Assembly (NCBI GenBank): GCA_007922195.1
Contig: ML681963.1
Span: 138,779,622-138,843,621, forward strand
DNA from: Podocnemis expansa
Taxonomy: Eukaryota > Chordata > Testudines > Podocnemididae
Length of the DNA: 64,000 bases
Reading direction: 5' to 3'
Below are positions 47,620 to 57,985 of the stretch, one piece after another; position 1 is the stretch's first letter, and every line of letters starts with the position of its first letter. A program made the position numbers and the translations under genes. The notes under the pieces are model-generated. The model was not told the DNA's origin, ran no database searches, and saw nothing but the letters and a program-made list of their open reading frames with translations.

Positions 47620-48963
47620 TTTAACAACAACAACAAAACCCATCTGAGTCGCAATCTCAGAAGACAGAAACTAATATAACTCCATCACAATTGCTAGAGC
47701 TATGCCCTTTTATCCTAGCTGAAGGTTTGGTGGTGAGTGGTATAAAAGTGAATATGTCAGCCTGCAGATATTACAGCAATAAAATATATTGCAAAGTGTC
47801 CCATTTATGCTAAAATCTTGCCCTTTTTCTCTAAGACTGAACTCTTTCTCTAATTCATGAAAGGAGAAAGAGCTGATTATGTTTTCTTGAAATAAAAGTT
47901 TTATTAGGGAATAAGAGGCTTTCCAGTGATGCAGTTTTCCAATACTGTACTACTCCTATTATCCTATGTTATAAGAGTAGAAAAAATATTGTAAATTGTA
48001 GCCATTGTATTTACAGCTTAATTTATTACTGAGCAGTGGGATGCATTGCTTTGGAAATGGCAGCCTGTGAAACTCTAAAACTAGGCAACTATGAATTAAT
48101 CTAGTTTCTTCTCCCTGAAGGCAATTAGAGATGACACTAGCCGACTTCTTTGTGACCTAGTGAGATTTATAGCCTACCACGTTAGGACCCTGGTTGAGCC
48201 AGTAAGATTAAGATCAACAAAGCACCTGGTAGATTGTCATCAGTTAAGACAGACTTGATCAATGGCTCAAGGCTAAAAAGTGCATAAGAAGAAAGACACT
48301 TACAACATATCGTCTTCATTTTTATCACAGATGGAATACATTTGCAATGTATTCATGTGTAACCAAATAATGCTCGTGTTTATAGATCTAATCTATACAA
48401 TATTGTAACCAGAATGGACAAGGCTGTTTCCAAACTGCGAGGATAGCATTCTCATTAACATATAATGGGTGGTCTCCAATGTATTCTCCAGCTGATGAGG
48501 CCTCATGTAATTTGTAAGTCTTTGTTTTGTACTATCTTTTACAAGAGCAACCATTAGTAACAGAATGGAGTCACTGAAATATATCACGAGCCCTTACAAT
48601 TCAGGGTAAAATCTCTGCCAATTTAATTACACTCTGAGGATCTTGTGGCAAAACAGAAAGCTTATGTGTGTTCGCTACTCATAAATATTTTATAATTTTT
48701 AAGGAGAACAGCAAAGGTTAAAGTTCAGATACCTAACAAGCAATTAGACATTTGTCAGATTACAAAAGAGTAAGCCATCTTTTGTTTTACAGTAACATTG
48801 AGGACAACTAAACTAGATTATTGGAAGCATGGGGGGGGTCCAATTATTTATTCAACTTACCATTATCGGAAGTTTTGACAAATAAAACATACTTGATAGT
48901 ATGAAAGTACAGACTGTAAGGCACAATATCATTGTTTGGAAAGTGAAACTTATTTTCCAAATT
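47620..48963. other. AT-rich DNA, nothing recognised
   Basis: No gene or classified repeat. Confidence 0.45.
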
Positions 48964-49399
48964 CCAGAAGGGTATCCATGTTAGTCTAGATCAGTGTTTC
49001 CCAGCCAGTGTGCCATGGCTCACGGGTGTGCCATGGAATTTTTTGAAAAAACGTTTGGGTTCTGGATTGACTCTTGAATATTCATGAGTTACTTTGGAGG
49101 CTATATGGTGGTATGCTCAAAATAACTAAAGGTAGCAAAGTGTGCTACAACAGAGAAAAAGTTGGGAACCACTGGTCTAGATCAGCAAAAGAAACAAGGA
49201 GTCTTGTGGCACTTTAAAAGACCAACACATTTATTTATCACATAAGCCTTTGTGGGAGAGACTCCACTTTGTTAGATGCCTGAAAATGGGAGGGGGACAT
49301 TCAGTTTTCAAGGGTTTGATGAAGTGCAATTTTCTCCCATGCAAGCTCATGCGATAAATAAATTTGTCTTTAACAGTGCCACAGAACTCCTTTTTTGTT
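48964..49399. mobile_element. Fold-back element split by a hAT MITE
   Basis: The outer end ccagaagggtatccatgtta (48964) is separated from the first arm (gcaaaagaaacaaggagtct, 49185) by the hAT copy. The second arm (ctcccatgcaagctcatgcg to gccacagaactcc) ends near 49399. The centre (49275-49335) is longer than in the other copies. Removing the hAT copy and one target duplication rejoins a normal family member. Confidence 0.8.
48984..49182. mobile_element. hAT MITE, target duplication gtctagat
   Basis: Exact gtctagat copies at 48984-48991 and 49175-49182 flank 183 bp with ends cagtgtttcccagcc and the reverse complement cagtggttcccaact. It contains a short direct repeat of gtgtgccatgg (about 49009 and 49026). 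It is nested in the fold-back element and so is younger. Confidence 0.92.
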
Positions 49400-49587
49400 T
49401 TATTTGTCAAATGACCTGTTGAGCTTTAAGACGTATTTAGAATCATAGAATTATAGGGTTAGAAGGGGTCTCATGAGGTCATCTAGTCCAACCCCCTGCG
49501 AAAAAGCAGGACCATTCTAACTAAATCATCCCAGCCAGAGTTTGTCTAACCGAGCCTTAAATATCTCCAAAGATGGAGATTCCACCA

Positions 49588-49699
49588 TGCAGGATAAAAT
49601 AGAATCATAGGGTTAGAAGAGACCTCATGAGATCATTGAGTCCAACCCCCTGGGGCTTGAACCCAGGACTGTCTGCATATTAAGCAGAGGTGCTACCCA
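49588..49699 (-). mobile_element. tRNA-derived SINE with CR1-like tail
   Basis: On the minus strand a tRNA-like head begins near 49699 (gggtagcacctctg...). An anticodon-type arm is intact at 49671-49689 (tctgc, a 7-base loop ttaatat, gcaga), and a T-arm at 49648-49666 shows a 6-bp stem cctggg/cccagg around ttcaagc, overlapping the B box. The 3' part (about 49640-49601) matches CR1 3' sequence: 'atctcatgaggtctcttcta' and 'ccctatgattctat'. This is the architecture known for tortoise-type Pol III SINEs, which borrow a CR1 3' end so that CR1 machinery can copy them. It is not a tRNA gene: the acceptor stem is absent. Confidence 0.85.
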
Positions 49700-49942
49700 C
49701 TCCCTAGGTAACTCATTCCAATGCTTCACCACCCTCCTAGTAAGAAAGTTTTTCCTAATGTTCAACCTCAACCTACCCAGCTGTAACTTGAAACCATAGC
49801 TCCTTGTTCTGTCCTCTGTTACTACTGAGAACAGCCAAGCTCCAGCCTCCTTGGAGCATCCCTTCAAGTAGTTGAAGGTTGCTATCAAATCCCCCCTCAG
49901 TCCTCTCTTCTGCAGGCTAAATAAGCCTAGTTCCTTCAGTCT
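49700..49942 (-). pseudogene. CR1 ORF2 C-terminal remnant
   Basis: The minus-strand reading starts '[20 protein letters not shown]' (49942 downward) and ends 'HWNELPRE' at 49700, matching the C-terminal tail of CR1 ORF2 (LGLFSLEKRRLRGDLI...HWNRLPRE). The frame runs open to the exact point where the SINE begins, then reads into SINE sequence, so the original C-terminus is displaced. The catalytic RT region is absent because the copy is 5' truncated. Confidence 0.85.
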
Positions 49943-50009
49943 CTCTGCATCCTCTCCTATAGGAAGGCCATGTGGCCTAGAGAGCAGACCAAAGCACTGA
50001 GAAACAAAC

Positions 50010-50190
50010 ACCTCTGTTCTGTAGCCCTTTCTGTGACTGAGTTATCTAACTTTGGGCAAATTGTTTTAACTCGGAGTCTGGTTCACCATTTGGTTAAAAA
50101 AAAAGGATAACAATTCACTACTATACAAGAGTATTTTGAGGTTTTATTAATGTGTGTAATGCACTTCAGAATATTTCACTAAACAGAGAC
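50010..50190 (+). mobile_element. MIR/CORE-SINE, core and tail
   Basis: 'tgtgactgagttatctaact' and 'ttgggcaaattgttttaact' match the MIR 'tgtgacc...ttgggcaagtcacttaac' core, followed by 'aaaggataacaattcac' and 'attaatgtgtgtaatgcact', matching the 3' tail. It is ancient and truncated at the 5' end, directly beside the CR1 copy. Confidence 0.7.
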
Positions 50191-51059
50191 GTAGATGAAC
50201 AAAATACTATCCAATGTTCCCTGTAAGCTGATGATGCAGCTGAGTAAGTTCCCAAGCAACCACTGTTTTTCATTTAGTAGAGTATGAAATTAAAACCACT
50301 GGTTTATTTTAAATATTGAATTATAGATTAAGCTTTTATTTTAACAATTAATAGTCATATGATTTCCCATTTCTTTAGTCACTGTTTAATAAGTTGCAGA
50401 TCACAATTCAATCTATGATTCTGAAGGAGACATTCCATTATTCACCTTTAAAGTTAAAATATTATATACATATATATTACCATATTTACAGCAACAATGA
50501 AAGTCATTTTACTTTCCAGAGTACTCTTCTATCAGTGCAGTTTTGCAGTCTACCATTTTTGTAAGAGCAACCTTTCATTTACGTGCCAAAATATTGCATT
50601 GTCTTTGAAATCAGGTTCTTAAGATGTTTGGTTAGTTAGATTTGTATCCATAATTACATGAGAGCACAAAAGAAAGGCCAAATCAAGCTCTCTATAAAAA
50701 TAATGTTACATAGTCATGGTTCTGTGACTATATCAAGTCCCAAGTCAGGACTGGGCCCAACTTAGCTAGGCAATGTGCAAAAATATAGGAAGAGACAGTA
50801 TGATCCTTCATATTGGGTTTTAATTTAAAAAATTAACTGGAGTTTAATGGAAAAGATTTGCTGCACTGAAATATTTTCTCAGTTAAATCTTGGTTACAGT
50901 TAATGGCCCATAAATTCAATGTCATATATTTTGCCTGCAAAATGAAGGGAAACGTTAGGCCCCAGCTTGCATCTTTTGTACAAAAGTTCAGAATCAATGT
51001 GTGTTCCTGTCTCTTAAATCTATTCATATTTGCAGCAAACCACTAAGGGTATGATTTTT
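50191..51059. other. AT-rich DNA, nothing recognised
   Basis: No gene or repeat identified. Confidence 0.45.
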
Positions 51060-51165
51060 TTAAAACAGATTTTCAGACACTTGGATAAATGAGCTGATTT
51101 TTGAAAGTGCTGAGCATGACCCAGTAGTTCCTATTGACACGGCAGAGATTTAAAAAAAAAAATTG
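51060..51165. repeat. Degraded hairpin repeat fragment
   Basis: 'acagattttcagacacttgg' and 'gctgatttttgaaagtgctg', then 'agtagttcctattgacacgg', resemble an arm of the 'gattttcaaaagtgct...cccattgac' repeat. Only a fragment. Confidence 0.4.
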
Positions 51166-52314
51166 CATTCAAATTATAGTCATTATCCCAGGCTAGCAAA
51201 GAAAGGACTGAGATAAGTGTCAAAATGTCAGCCACCTGCAACATCAGTGTATGGGTATTTTCCTTCACAGCACCTAACTGAATTATTTGACAGTATTCCA
51301 TGAGCAACAGATATGAATGCAGAGTGAAACACTTTGGTTGCTGCTTATTTGCCTCAATTTTGAATCTTTTTTAAGCCTCAGTTTCCTATCCTTATGGTGA
51401 TCTTGTCAGCATGGAATAAATTCTAGTTAGAACATTATGTTTTTCCTGGAAATCTGATCTTACTCCTATCATATCAAATCTCTCTCGTGTAACTACAGCT
51501 CACAATGAAATTTAAAAAAGGTCTCTAAACATTTCAAGCTGTCATATCTACATCTTCCAGAAAGCCCAGCTGAAGAAAGAGACAAGCAGCTTTTCTACTG
51601 AAGCAATTTTTCCCAAATACTATGGTTCAGAATCTAGCCTTTCAGGCATTTGCAACTTCTGCTAATACTTTACAGTTGCTGAAAAAACAGGTGTAATTCT
51701 GAGCCAATTTTTAAGCAGTGCAAGTACATTTTCTAATCCTCCAAAAAGAAAAAAAGTGCATACTCCAGTACACGTGTTCAAGAACCTTATTCCTTTCTTA
51801 CAAACTCTAACTCCATCATGCCATCTGAACTGTTTCTTGAACGATTCCAGTGTGTTGATCTTAATCTTCCTGGCAACCCCTTCCAAAAACATTTACTAAT
51901 TGCGGGTTAAAAAATACTGCTGTTTTCTCTCAGTTCTTAAATTGCTTTTTAAAAACTTTGCTCGTGAACTTTGGCTGCTCATCTTTGTTGGTGACAAGCA
52001 CAACTAGAGCTCTTTTTGATGGCAATATCGCTTAGTTTCGTGTACGTGTGAGAGTATGATAGGCCAGCACAGAGCTTGTCTCCCCAACCAGAATGCGTAA
52101 TTAACAGAAAGCTAGCTGATATGAAAAACTTTGTGGGATTTCCTGGAGAATAAATTTGTGTATTTTCTATGTGTGTTCTTTATTAGAAAACTGGACTGCA
52201 TACATCAAAAGAAAATGAATGCTGATAAACCAATTTCTCTCATCTACCAGAGAGGTACCTAGAACCTGCCATCCTGAACAAATTCTAGTGTCTTGCTTTG
52301 CCCCTCTTCCCATG
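51166..52314. other. Intergenic DNA, nothing recognised
   Basis: No gene or repeat identified. Confidence 0.45.
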
Positions 52315-52517
52315 CTATAGGTCAGTGGTTTTCAAAGTGTTTTCCTCAGGACCCTACTGAAAAAACTCATTTGTGCCCATGACCCAGCAATTCCATCTTT
52401 GGGCAATGCATTGCAGCCTTCTGGTGGTGGCAGTGTGGGGCTCCCTGACCCACTGCTTGAAGGTCTGCGACCAAGTACTGAGTCCCAACCCTAAGCTTGG
52501 AAAACACTGCTATAGGT
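52315..52517. mobile_element. hAT MITE, target duplication ctataggt
   Basis: Exact ctataggt copies at 52315-52322 and 52510-52517 flank 187 bp with ends cagtggttttcaaagtg and the reverse complement cagtgttttccaagctt. The inside is GC-richer than the flanks. Frames of 138 codons (minus, 52367-52783) and 83 codons (plus) overlap it without resembling any protein. Confidence 0.92.
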
Positions 52518-53742
52518 GGTGTGCAGGGGGTGGGGCTGGGAGTGAAAGGAGGCACAGCCCGGGAAGAGAAGGTCTGCCTGTAAGTCTGAGCGCTAAGGAC
52601 CCACAGCAGTTTTGCAGCCCATAGGCTGCTATAAATTAGAATGCCTGAGGCTCCTGTAAAACTTATCTTGTTTTGCCCCAGCAGCAGGCCAGAACTAACT
52701 CCTTCTCCTCCAGGCTGTATCTTTTTTGCTATGCCTTTCACTGAGACATGCCTCTTCATTCCAACTGTCCCCTGCTGATACATCCAGCCCTTTCAGGCAT
52801 TTCTGGCTCACCAGATACTGGTCCAATCTTTGGCCAGCTCCAGGAATCAGGGGCTGTAAAGGTGGCATTAAGCTGTCTTTGCACCCCCTTCCTCACACTC
52901 TCCTCTGCTCATTGCGCCAAGTGCATCTTGCTGATATTTTCAACAGAACAAACTCAGTGCGTCCAAAAGGTGATATAAATGCTCTGCCACAAAACATATG
53001 CTCTATGTTGAATTTTCATTCTCCCTCACAGGGATTCCTTGTCCAAGCTCAAATACAGCAAACACTGCAGCCAGGTCACTAGGCAAAGCCAACATGACAG
53101 TCACCCATTTATTTACTTTTCTGTTTTTTCCACATACAAAGTTTAGAAACGGCCTCTCTCTTCCTATGACTCACTCCTTGAACATATGAACATACATTTT
53201 TCATCAGAGGCAACAGGGACTCCTGGCCTAATGGGAAGGAAATTTATGAAAGTTATATCAATCAACAACAACAGAAAAGGAAACCCTGTTCAATCTTGCT
53301 TCAGTGACTTCTTGGCACTGCTCTGACGGCAGCACTGACAGTAAACAGCAGTGTGTTTGTGTGCAAATAGCATTCTACTGAATGATGTCTGCACCTGTGT
53401 AAACTGACATCAATATCTTTTTATTCGGTTTATTTAAGGAGTTCACAAGAAACACCTGCGCCAGGTCAGGCACAGATGACACAAGTTTTCATTGATCTGA
53501 AAGAAAACTAGGGGAAGCAGAGGGATGAGAATTCATTAGATGCATTATTCCAATTCACATTTTTCTCATGGGTCTAAAAGAAGCCGAGTTGTTGCTTTAA
53601 ATCTGGCCTTTATTTTGTAATCTAGTTACCATGACTAAAATACAATTAAATAGAATTTAAAACATTGTAATGTTAAAAAAAAAAAAGTGATACATATCTG
53701 GGTGGGTAACCTTGAGAAAACTTGCCCCCTGCCATAATCTTT
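52518..53742. other. Intergenic DNA, nothing recognised
   Basis: A plus-strand 118-codon frame (52726-53082) and overlapping frames show no recognisable domain. An 11-12 base A run occurs near 53675. Confidence 0.4.
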
Positions 53743-54636
53743 GAGGGTATGTCTACACTTACAATTTAGGGTGAATTAATGAGGGATTAATTCAAACTAA
53801 ATCAATGCATGGCTACACTGGCTTTCATTACTTCAAACTAAGGAATTCCTTAGTTCGAAGTAATGAATGTTTACTTTGAAGTTCTAAAATGTCACTTAAC
53901 TTCAAAGTAATGGTTAATTCAAACTTATTAGTTCGAATTAACTCAATGGAGCCATGTTAATTCGAACTAACCGTTAGTTCGAATTAATGTGGTTTGACCT
54001 TCTTCATCCCAGGGTGCATTCCTCTTTCTGTGTATTGGCTGGGGGCATGGCCCTTCTTGGGGGCCATGTTCGCACACTTNNNNNNNNNNNNNNNNNNNNN
54101 NNNNNNNNNNNNNNNNNNNNNNNNNNNNNNNNNNNNNNNNNNNNNNNNNNNNNNNNNNNNNNNNNNNNNNNNNNNNNNNNNNNNNNNNNNNNNNNNNNNN
54201 NNNNNNNNNNNNNNNNNNNNNNNNNNNNNNNNNNNNNNNNNNNNNNNNNNNNNNNNNNNNNNNNNNNNNNNNNNNNNNNNNNNNNNNNNNNNNNNNNNNN
54301 NNNNNNNNNNNNNNNNNNNNNNNNNNNNNNNNNNNNNNNNNNNNNNNNNNNNNNNNNNNNNNNNNNNNNNNNNNNNNNNNNNNNNNNNNNNNNNNNNNNN
54401 NNNNNNNNNNNNNNNNNNNNNNNNNNNNNNNNNNNNNNNNNNNNNNNNNNNNNNNNNNNNNNNNNNNNNNNNNNNNNNNGACGCCACTGCCATGGACATG
54501 CTAGTTTGATTTGGGTTTCTAGTGGGGATGTGTTAGTTCAAATTAAATTAGTTTGAATTAACCATTATTAGTTCAAATTGATTAATTCGAACAAAGTTAA
54601 TTCAAACTAACTTCTTAAATGTAGACATAGCCTGAG
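53743..54636. mobile_element. TTCGAA-palindrome TIR element with internal gap
   Basis: The ends ggtatgtctacact (53746) and, on the minus strand, aggctatgtctacatt (ending 54633) are inverted, and GAG flanks both sides (53743-53745, 54634-54636). Each shoulder consists of repeated ttagttcgaactaa / ttaattcgaactaa variants, including a palindrome cttcaaactaaggaattcc...gaag at about 53832-53861. A GC-richer centre is broken by unknown bases. It has the same design as 22674-23178 and 60052-60331. Confidence 0.75.
54080..54479. other. Assembly gap, 400 N
   Basis: Exactly 400 unknown bases. The flanks (ending cgcacactt, resuming gacgccactgcc) are both inside the TIR element, so the missing sequence is probably the element's centre or something inserted in it. 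True length unknown. Confidence 0.99.
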
Positions 54637-54974
54637 GGGCTAGCCATTATGACTCTCTTGGCAGCTGTGCAGGGAGGGAGGGTGCAACTTTAGGTTGCTG
54701 CAATAGGTAACAGTTGACAGAAGGAGCTAAAGGAGGCCTCCTTATTCCTTCCTGACATCCACTCTGGTCTTTCTTGCTCTTCCTCACTGCAGTCAGGATT
54801 ACTGACATTTAAGTAGTCAGCTGTGGGGGACCCTGGAGAGGCAGTCTCTACCAAAGCAGCAGCTGGGCTGCCCTCTTTTGCTTACCTCCTGCTGCTACCC
54901 TTAGAGGGTGTTGTCTTGGACATCAGAGGATGGGCAAGAAATATTCTAGTTTGGGGAAAGAGACTGTCTAGACA
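54637..54974. other. Intergenic DNA, nothing recognised
   Basis: About 340 bp of mixed composition between two elements; no gene seen. Confidence 0.45.
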
Positions 54975-55804
54975 CTTATAACCAGAGGTTAAAGTATAAT
55001 TTGACAGGCCCCGGAACCCTCCTAATCTCAGGGCCCCCTTCCTGTACAGTCCAGGCCCCCTTCATGCATGTGCGGGCCCAGCCCAGGTATGATGAGGACA
55101 TGGGATGTGGAGGGAGGGATGGAGCATGGGCAGGAGATGGGGGTGTTGAAGGGGTGGCTGGGACTCGGGCAGAAGGTAGGAGATGGGGCACAGGAAGGTT
55201 GAGGCAGGAGAGTTGGGGGGCTGGGTCAAGGAGGCTGGAGCTATACCCAAAGGGGACGCTGAACCGCTCACACAGTCAGCACCCCTCTGCAGCCGTGGGT
55301 AGCTTGGGGACCCTACTGGGGCTGACCCAGCAGGAGGGAATCTGCCCTTCTGCTCTCCATGCCAGCCCCGGCCCTGATCCTGGCCCACCCTGCCGCCCTG
55401 CTGCCTGCAGAGCTGGAGCCACCTCAGTGCTGTGCTCCTGGCTCTGGCCCTGGACATGACTGGTTGCTGCAGGTGCGGCTCCTGACACAAAGAGCTCCTG
55501 CCTGCTGCTGCTTCTCCAGATCCAGCCCAGGCCCACCCCTGGCATGCTCAAGGTGGGAGTTTTAAAAACTCCCAGCCTCAGGAAAGCTCCTTGCTGGCTA
55601 GAAGACTGTGTCTTCCAGCCAGGTAGGGACCGCAGCTGCCAGCTGTGCAGAGCCTGTATCTGTGAAGGGGCAGTAAGGGGGAACACACTGCATTCCACCC
55701 CATTATTTTATTTTTAGGGGCCCCAGAACACTGATCCCTAAAAATTGTGGGCCCTGGAATGTGATTCCAGTGCATTCCCCCTTACTTTAGCCCCTGCTTG
55801 TAAC
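54975..55804 (-). mobile_element. 814-bp GC-rich hAT element with target duplication
   Basis: Flanks cttataac (54975-54982) and cttgtaac (55797-55804) match at 7 of 8 positions. The ends are cagaggttaaagtataat and the reverse complement caggggctaaagtaaggg. Both ends match those of the 35517 element (opposite orientation). The interior encodes overlapping frames of 140-152 codons that look like GC-composition artefacts. I see no DDE transposase or BED/hATC motif. Confidence 0.82.
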
Positions 55805-57090
55805 TCCTTTGTTAAACTTAAAAAAAATACAGATATTAGGCAATTATTGGGTTTGGGTTTTTGTTTTTGTTTTAAACAAAAAGTAAGGTGTAACAGAGAA
55901 AATGAGGCATGGCTCTTCTTAGCGGGCTTTGGGGGTATCTAAATGTCAGGAGCTTGCTCTTTGAATTGTAGTAAACATGAAAATGTGAGATTCGGTTATT
56001 AATAATATTGAGAAAAGGAAAAACAATTTCTGTATTCATTAACAAGTGACATGTAGACTAACAGCTGGCTAGTCTATTACGGTTACTTGGTTATGCATGT
56101 TACCTCCTAGCCCAGCCACTTATGGAGGTGAAGACATTATAAATTAATTCCTAATGAAACACAATACTTTTTATTTTTATAAAGTGTCGATAAGATACAG
56201 AACCACAAGATGATTTACAGAGTCAACTAGAAGCCAAAGCTGGGAGAAAAAACAGAGAAGATTTTAAAGGCAAGATTTAGTACAGGAAAGTGGCTTTGAG
56301 GGAAGTCAGAGTGGAAGGAGAGTGTTCCAGATGGAAGAGGCAGGCAGAAGTAAATGATTTACCATCGTTACTAGGCAAAAGATAAAGAAGAGACCAGAAC
56401 TGGAGGAGCAAAATGAGCTGGCAGTGGAGAAAGTGAAGGAATCTAAGCATTACTCAGCATGATACACTGATGAGCGTATGAGAATGCTAGTTAGAACAGA
56501 AAAGAAGCTGGATGCAGCAAGATCATACAGATTTCTGAAAACCAGGAAATTAAAAATTAATAGGGAAAAAAAATTAGTGACAGAGTTTGGGCACAGTGAA
56601 GCCTGGCCATTATGCCCTGAGGGAACAGCACTGTAGGAAGCAATGACTTGGGATCTATTAAGAAAAGGTATCTACCTGGTACATGAATGACCTTGTTTCA
56701 CTCCAATGAAACAACTGTTAGATTGGTAACACAGCGAGGATACAAACTCTTCAGCTGCTCACCACAAACTGTTCTAAACATGAAATCTTGTTAAAACTTT
56801 AAAGTTTCTGCAAATTTCTCAAGAAAGTCCAGTAAGCCATGGCAAAGTAAAACAAAAGGAATCCCTGCCCTCTTTCTTTCCAGACTTAGTTAATGAGTCT
56901 ATTTTCTTGAAATACATGCCATGTTTAACATATGACTGGCTTTACACGATGCCTCATTTCTTTTCCAGTGATAATGAACCTTTTCTTGAGTAAAACATGA
57001 CTGACATTCAAATACCAAATTTTATTCATGTGAAATTTATAAGGTTTAATTTTTACAATACAAAATAACCATTCCAACACATTTTTCTTA
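55805..57090. other. Intergenic DNA, possible old LINE piece
   Basis: At 56260-56420, 'ggaaagtggctttgagggaa' and 'gagtgttccagatggaagag' resemble a dispersed LINE-like sequence seen in many vertebrates, but I cannot assign it. No gene. Confidence 0.35.
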
Positions 57091-57170
57091 GCTTTAAGTA
57101 GATACTTAAGTCCTGCTGAAGTTAATGGAACTTAAGCATGGGCTTGTATGCTTTGTAGAACTGTGGCCTC
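57091..57170. repeat. Hairpin-family fragment
   Basis: 'agtagatacttaagtcctgc', 'tgaagttaatggaacttaag' and 'catgggcttgtatgctttgt' follow the dispersed hairpin pattern (arms around 'gaagt.aatgg.a'). Confidence 0.55.
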
Positions 57171-57205
57171 CATTGCAGATACTGTATTCTCCTGTTTACA
57201 GTTTA

Positions 57206-57620
57206 TAGATTCATAGATTTTTAAGGCTAGGAGAGGGCATGGTGACCATCTAGTTAGGTCTCTTGCTAGGCACAAATCACAGAATTTCACTTAGTGATTC
57301 TAGCATCAAGCCCAATAATTTATGGGTGAATTGGAGTGTCTTTTAAGAAGATATCTAATCTTGATTTAAAACCTTCCAGTGATTGAAAATCCATCCCAAG
57401 CATTGGTAAAATGTTTTATTGGCTAATTTCTCTTAGTGTTAAAAATAATGTATACATTATTTTCAGTTTGATTTTGTCTAGATTCAGCTTCTTAGACATT
57501 GGATCTTGTTATGCTTTTGCCTGCTAACTTAAAGAGCACTCTACTCTCTCAGCTATCTTCTCCCTGCACAGGTACTTCTGGACTGCAACCAAGATACCTA
57601 AATAGATTTAGTTCCTTAAG

Positions 57621-57658
<38 letters not shown>

Positions 57659-57940
57659 AGGCATATTTTCCAGCCCTAGAATCATTCTTGTGGTTTTCTG
57701 AATCTCCTACAATGTTTCCTTTTTGACATGTGGACACCATGCCTAGGGACAATATTCCAACAATGGCCTCACCAGTGCTGTAGACAAAGATATACCATTC
57801 CCAGTTATCGCTGATATTCCCCTGATTACACATCCAAGGATCACATTAATGCTTGTGGCCACCAACGCTGCAGTGATAGTCCATACTTGGATAGCCAACA
57901 TGGCCTCTCTGTCCTTTCGTGGCTTTCCAGCATACAGTGA
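57206..57940 (-). mobile_element. CR1 LINE, 3' region with internal microsatellite
   Basis: The plus strand starts tagattcatagatttttaag, then 'gaccatctagttaggtctct', 'atatctaatcttgatttaaa', 'ccagtgattgaaaatcca', and further on 'ccatgcctagggacaatatt' and 'acacatccaaggatcacatt'. This is the reverse complement of a CR1 3' region. A CT/TA microsatellite (57620-57659) lies inside at the point where the 'agtctctc' of the CR1 sequence would be. Confidence 0.82.
57620..57659 (+). repeat. (TC)n(TA)n microsatellite
   Basis: About 12 TC units followed by about 7 TA units. It appears to have expanded from the 'cctcagtctctc'-like string of CR1. Confidence 0.9.
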
Positions 57941-57985
57941 ATATGGTGTACATTTTTTCTACACTCATAGTCCCTGAAAGTCAAG

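Larger units (their letters stand above)
49438..49995 (-). mobile_element. CR1 LINE 3' end with nested SINE
   Basis: The plus strand starts aatcatagaattatagggtt and goes through 'tcatgaggtcatctagtcc' and 'aagatggagattccacca', is broken at about 49588-49699 by a SINE, then resumes 'ctccctaggtaactcattcc', 'tagtaagaaagtttttccta' and further ORF2 tail. It is the same CR1 type as 4540-4765 but extends further 5'. Confidence 0.92.

Noticed and set aside
49648..49699. Possible tRNA gene
   Set aside because: Anticodon and T arms fold, but there is no acceptor stem, and the sequence continues into a CR1-like tail; it is the head of a SINE.
52367..53082. Cluster of 76-138 codon frames as a possible gene
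   Set aside because: The frames overlap on both strands, partly inside the hAT element at 52323, with no recognisable domain and no splice structure that I can support.
53984..54556. Long open frames (171-189 codons) on both strands
   Set aside because: They run almost entirely through the 400 unknown bases and exist only because N cannot encode a stop.
55001..55698. Frames of 140-152 codons on both strands
   Set aside because: Composition artefacts of the 814-bp hAT-like element; no BED, DDE or hATC motif seen.
57549..57833. 94-codon minus frame with RERERERE repeat
   Set aside because: The repeat is the translated CT microsatellite inside a CR1 copy.
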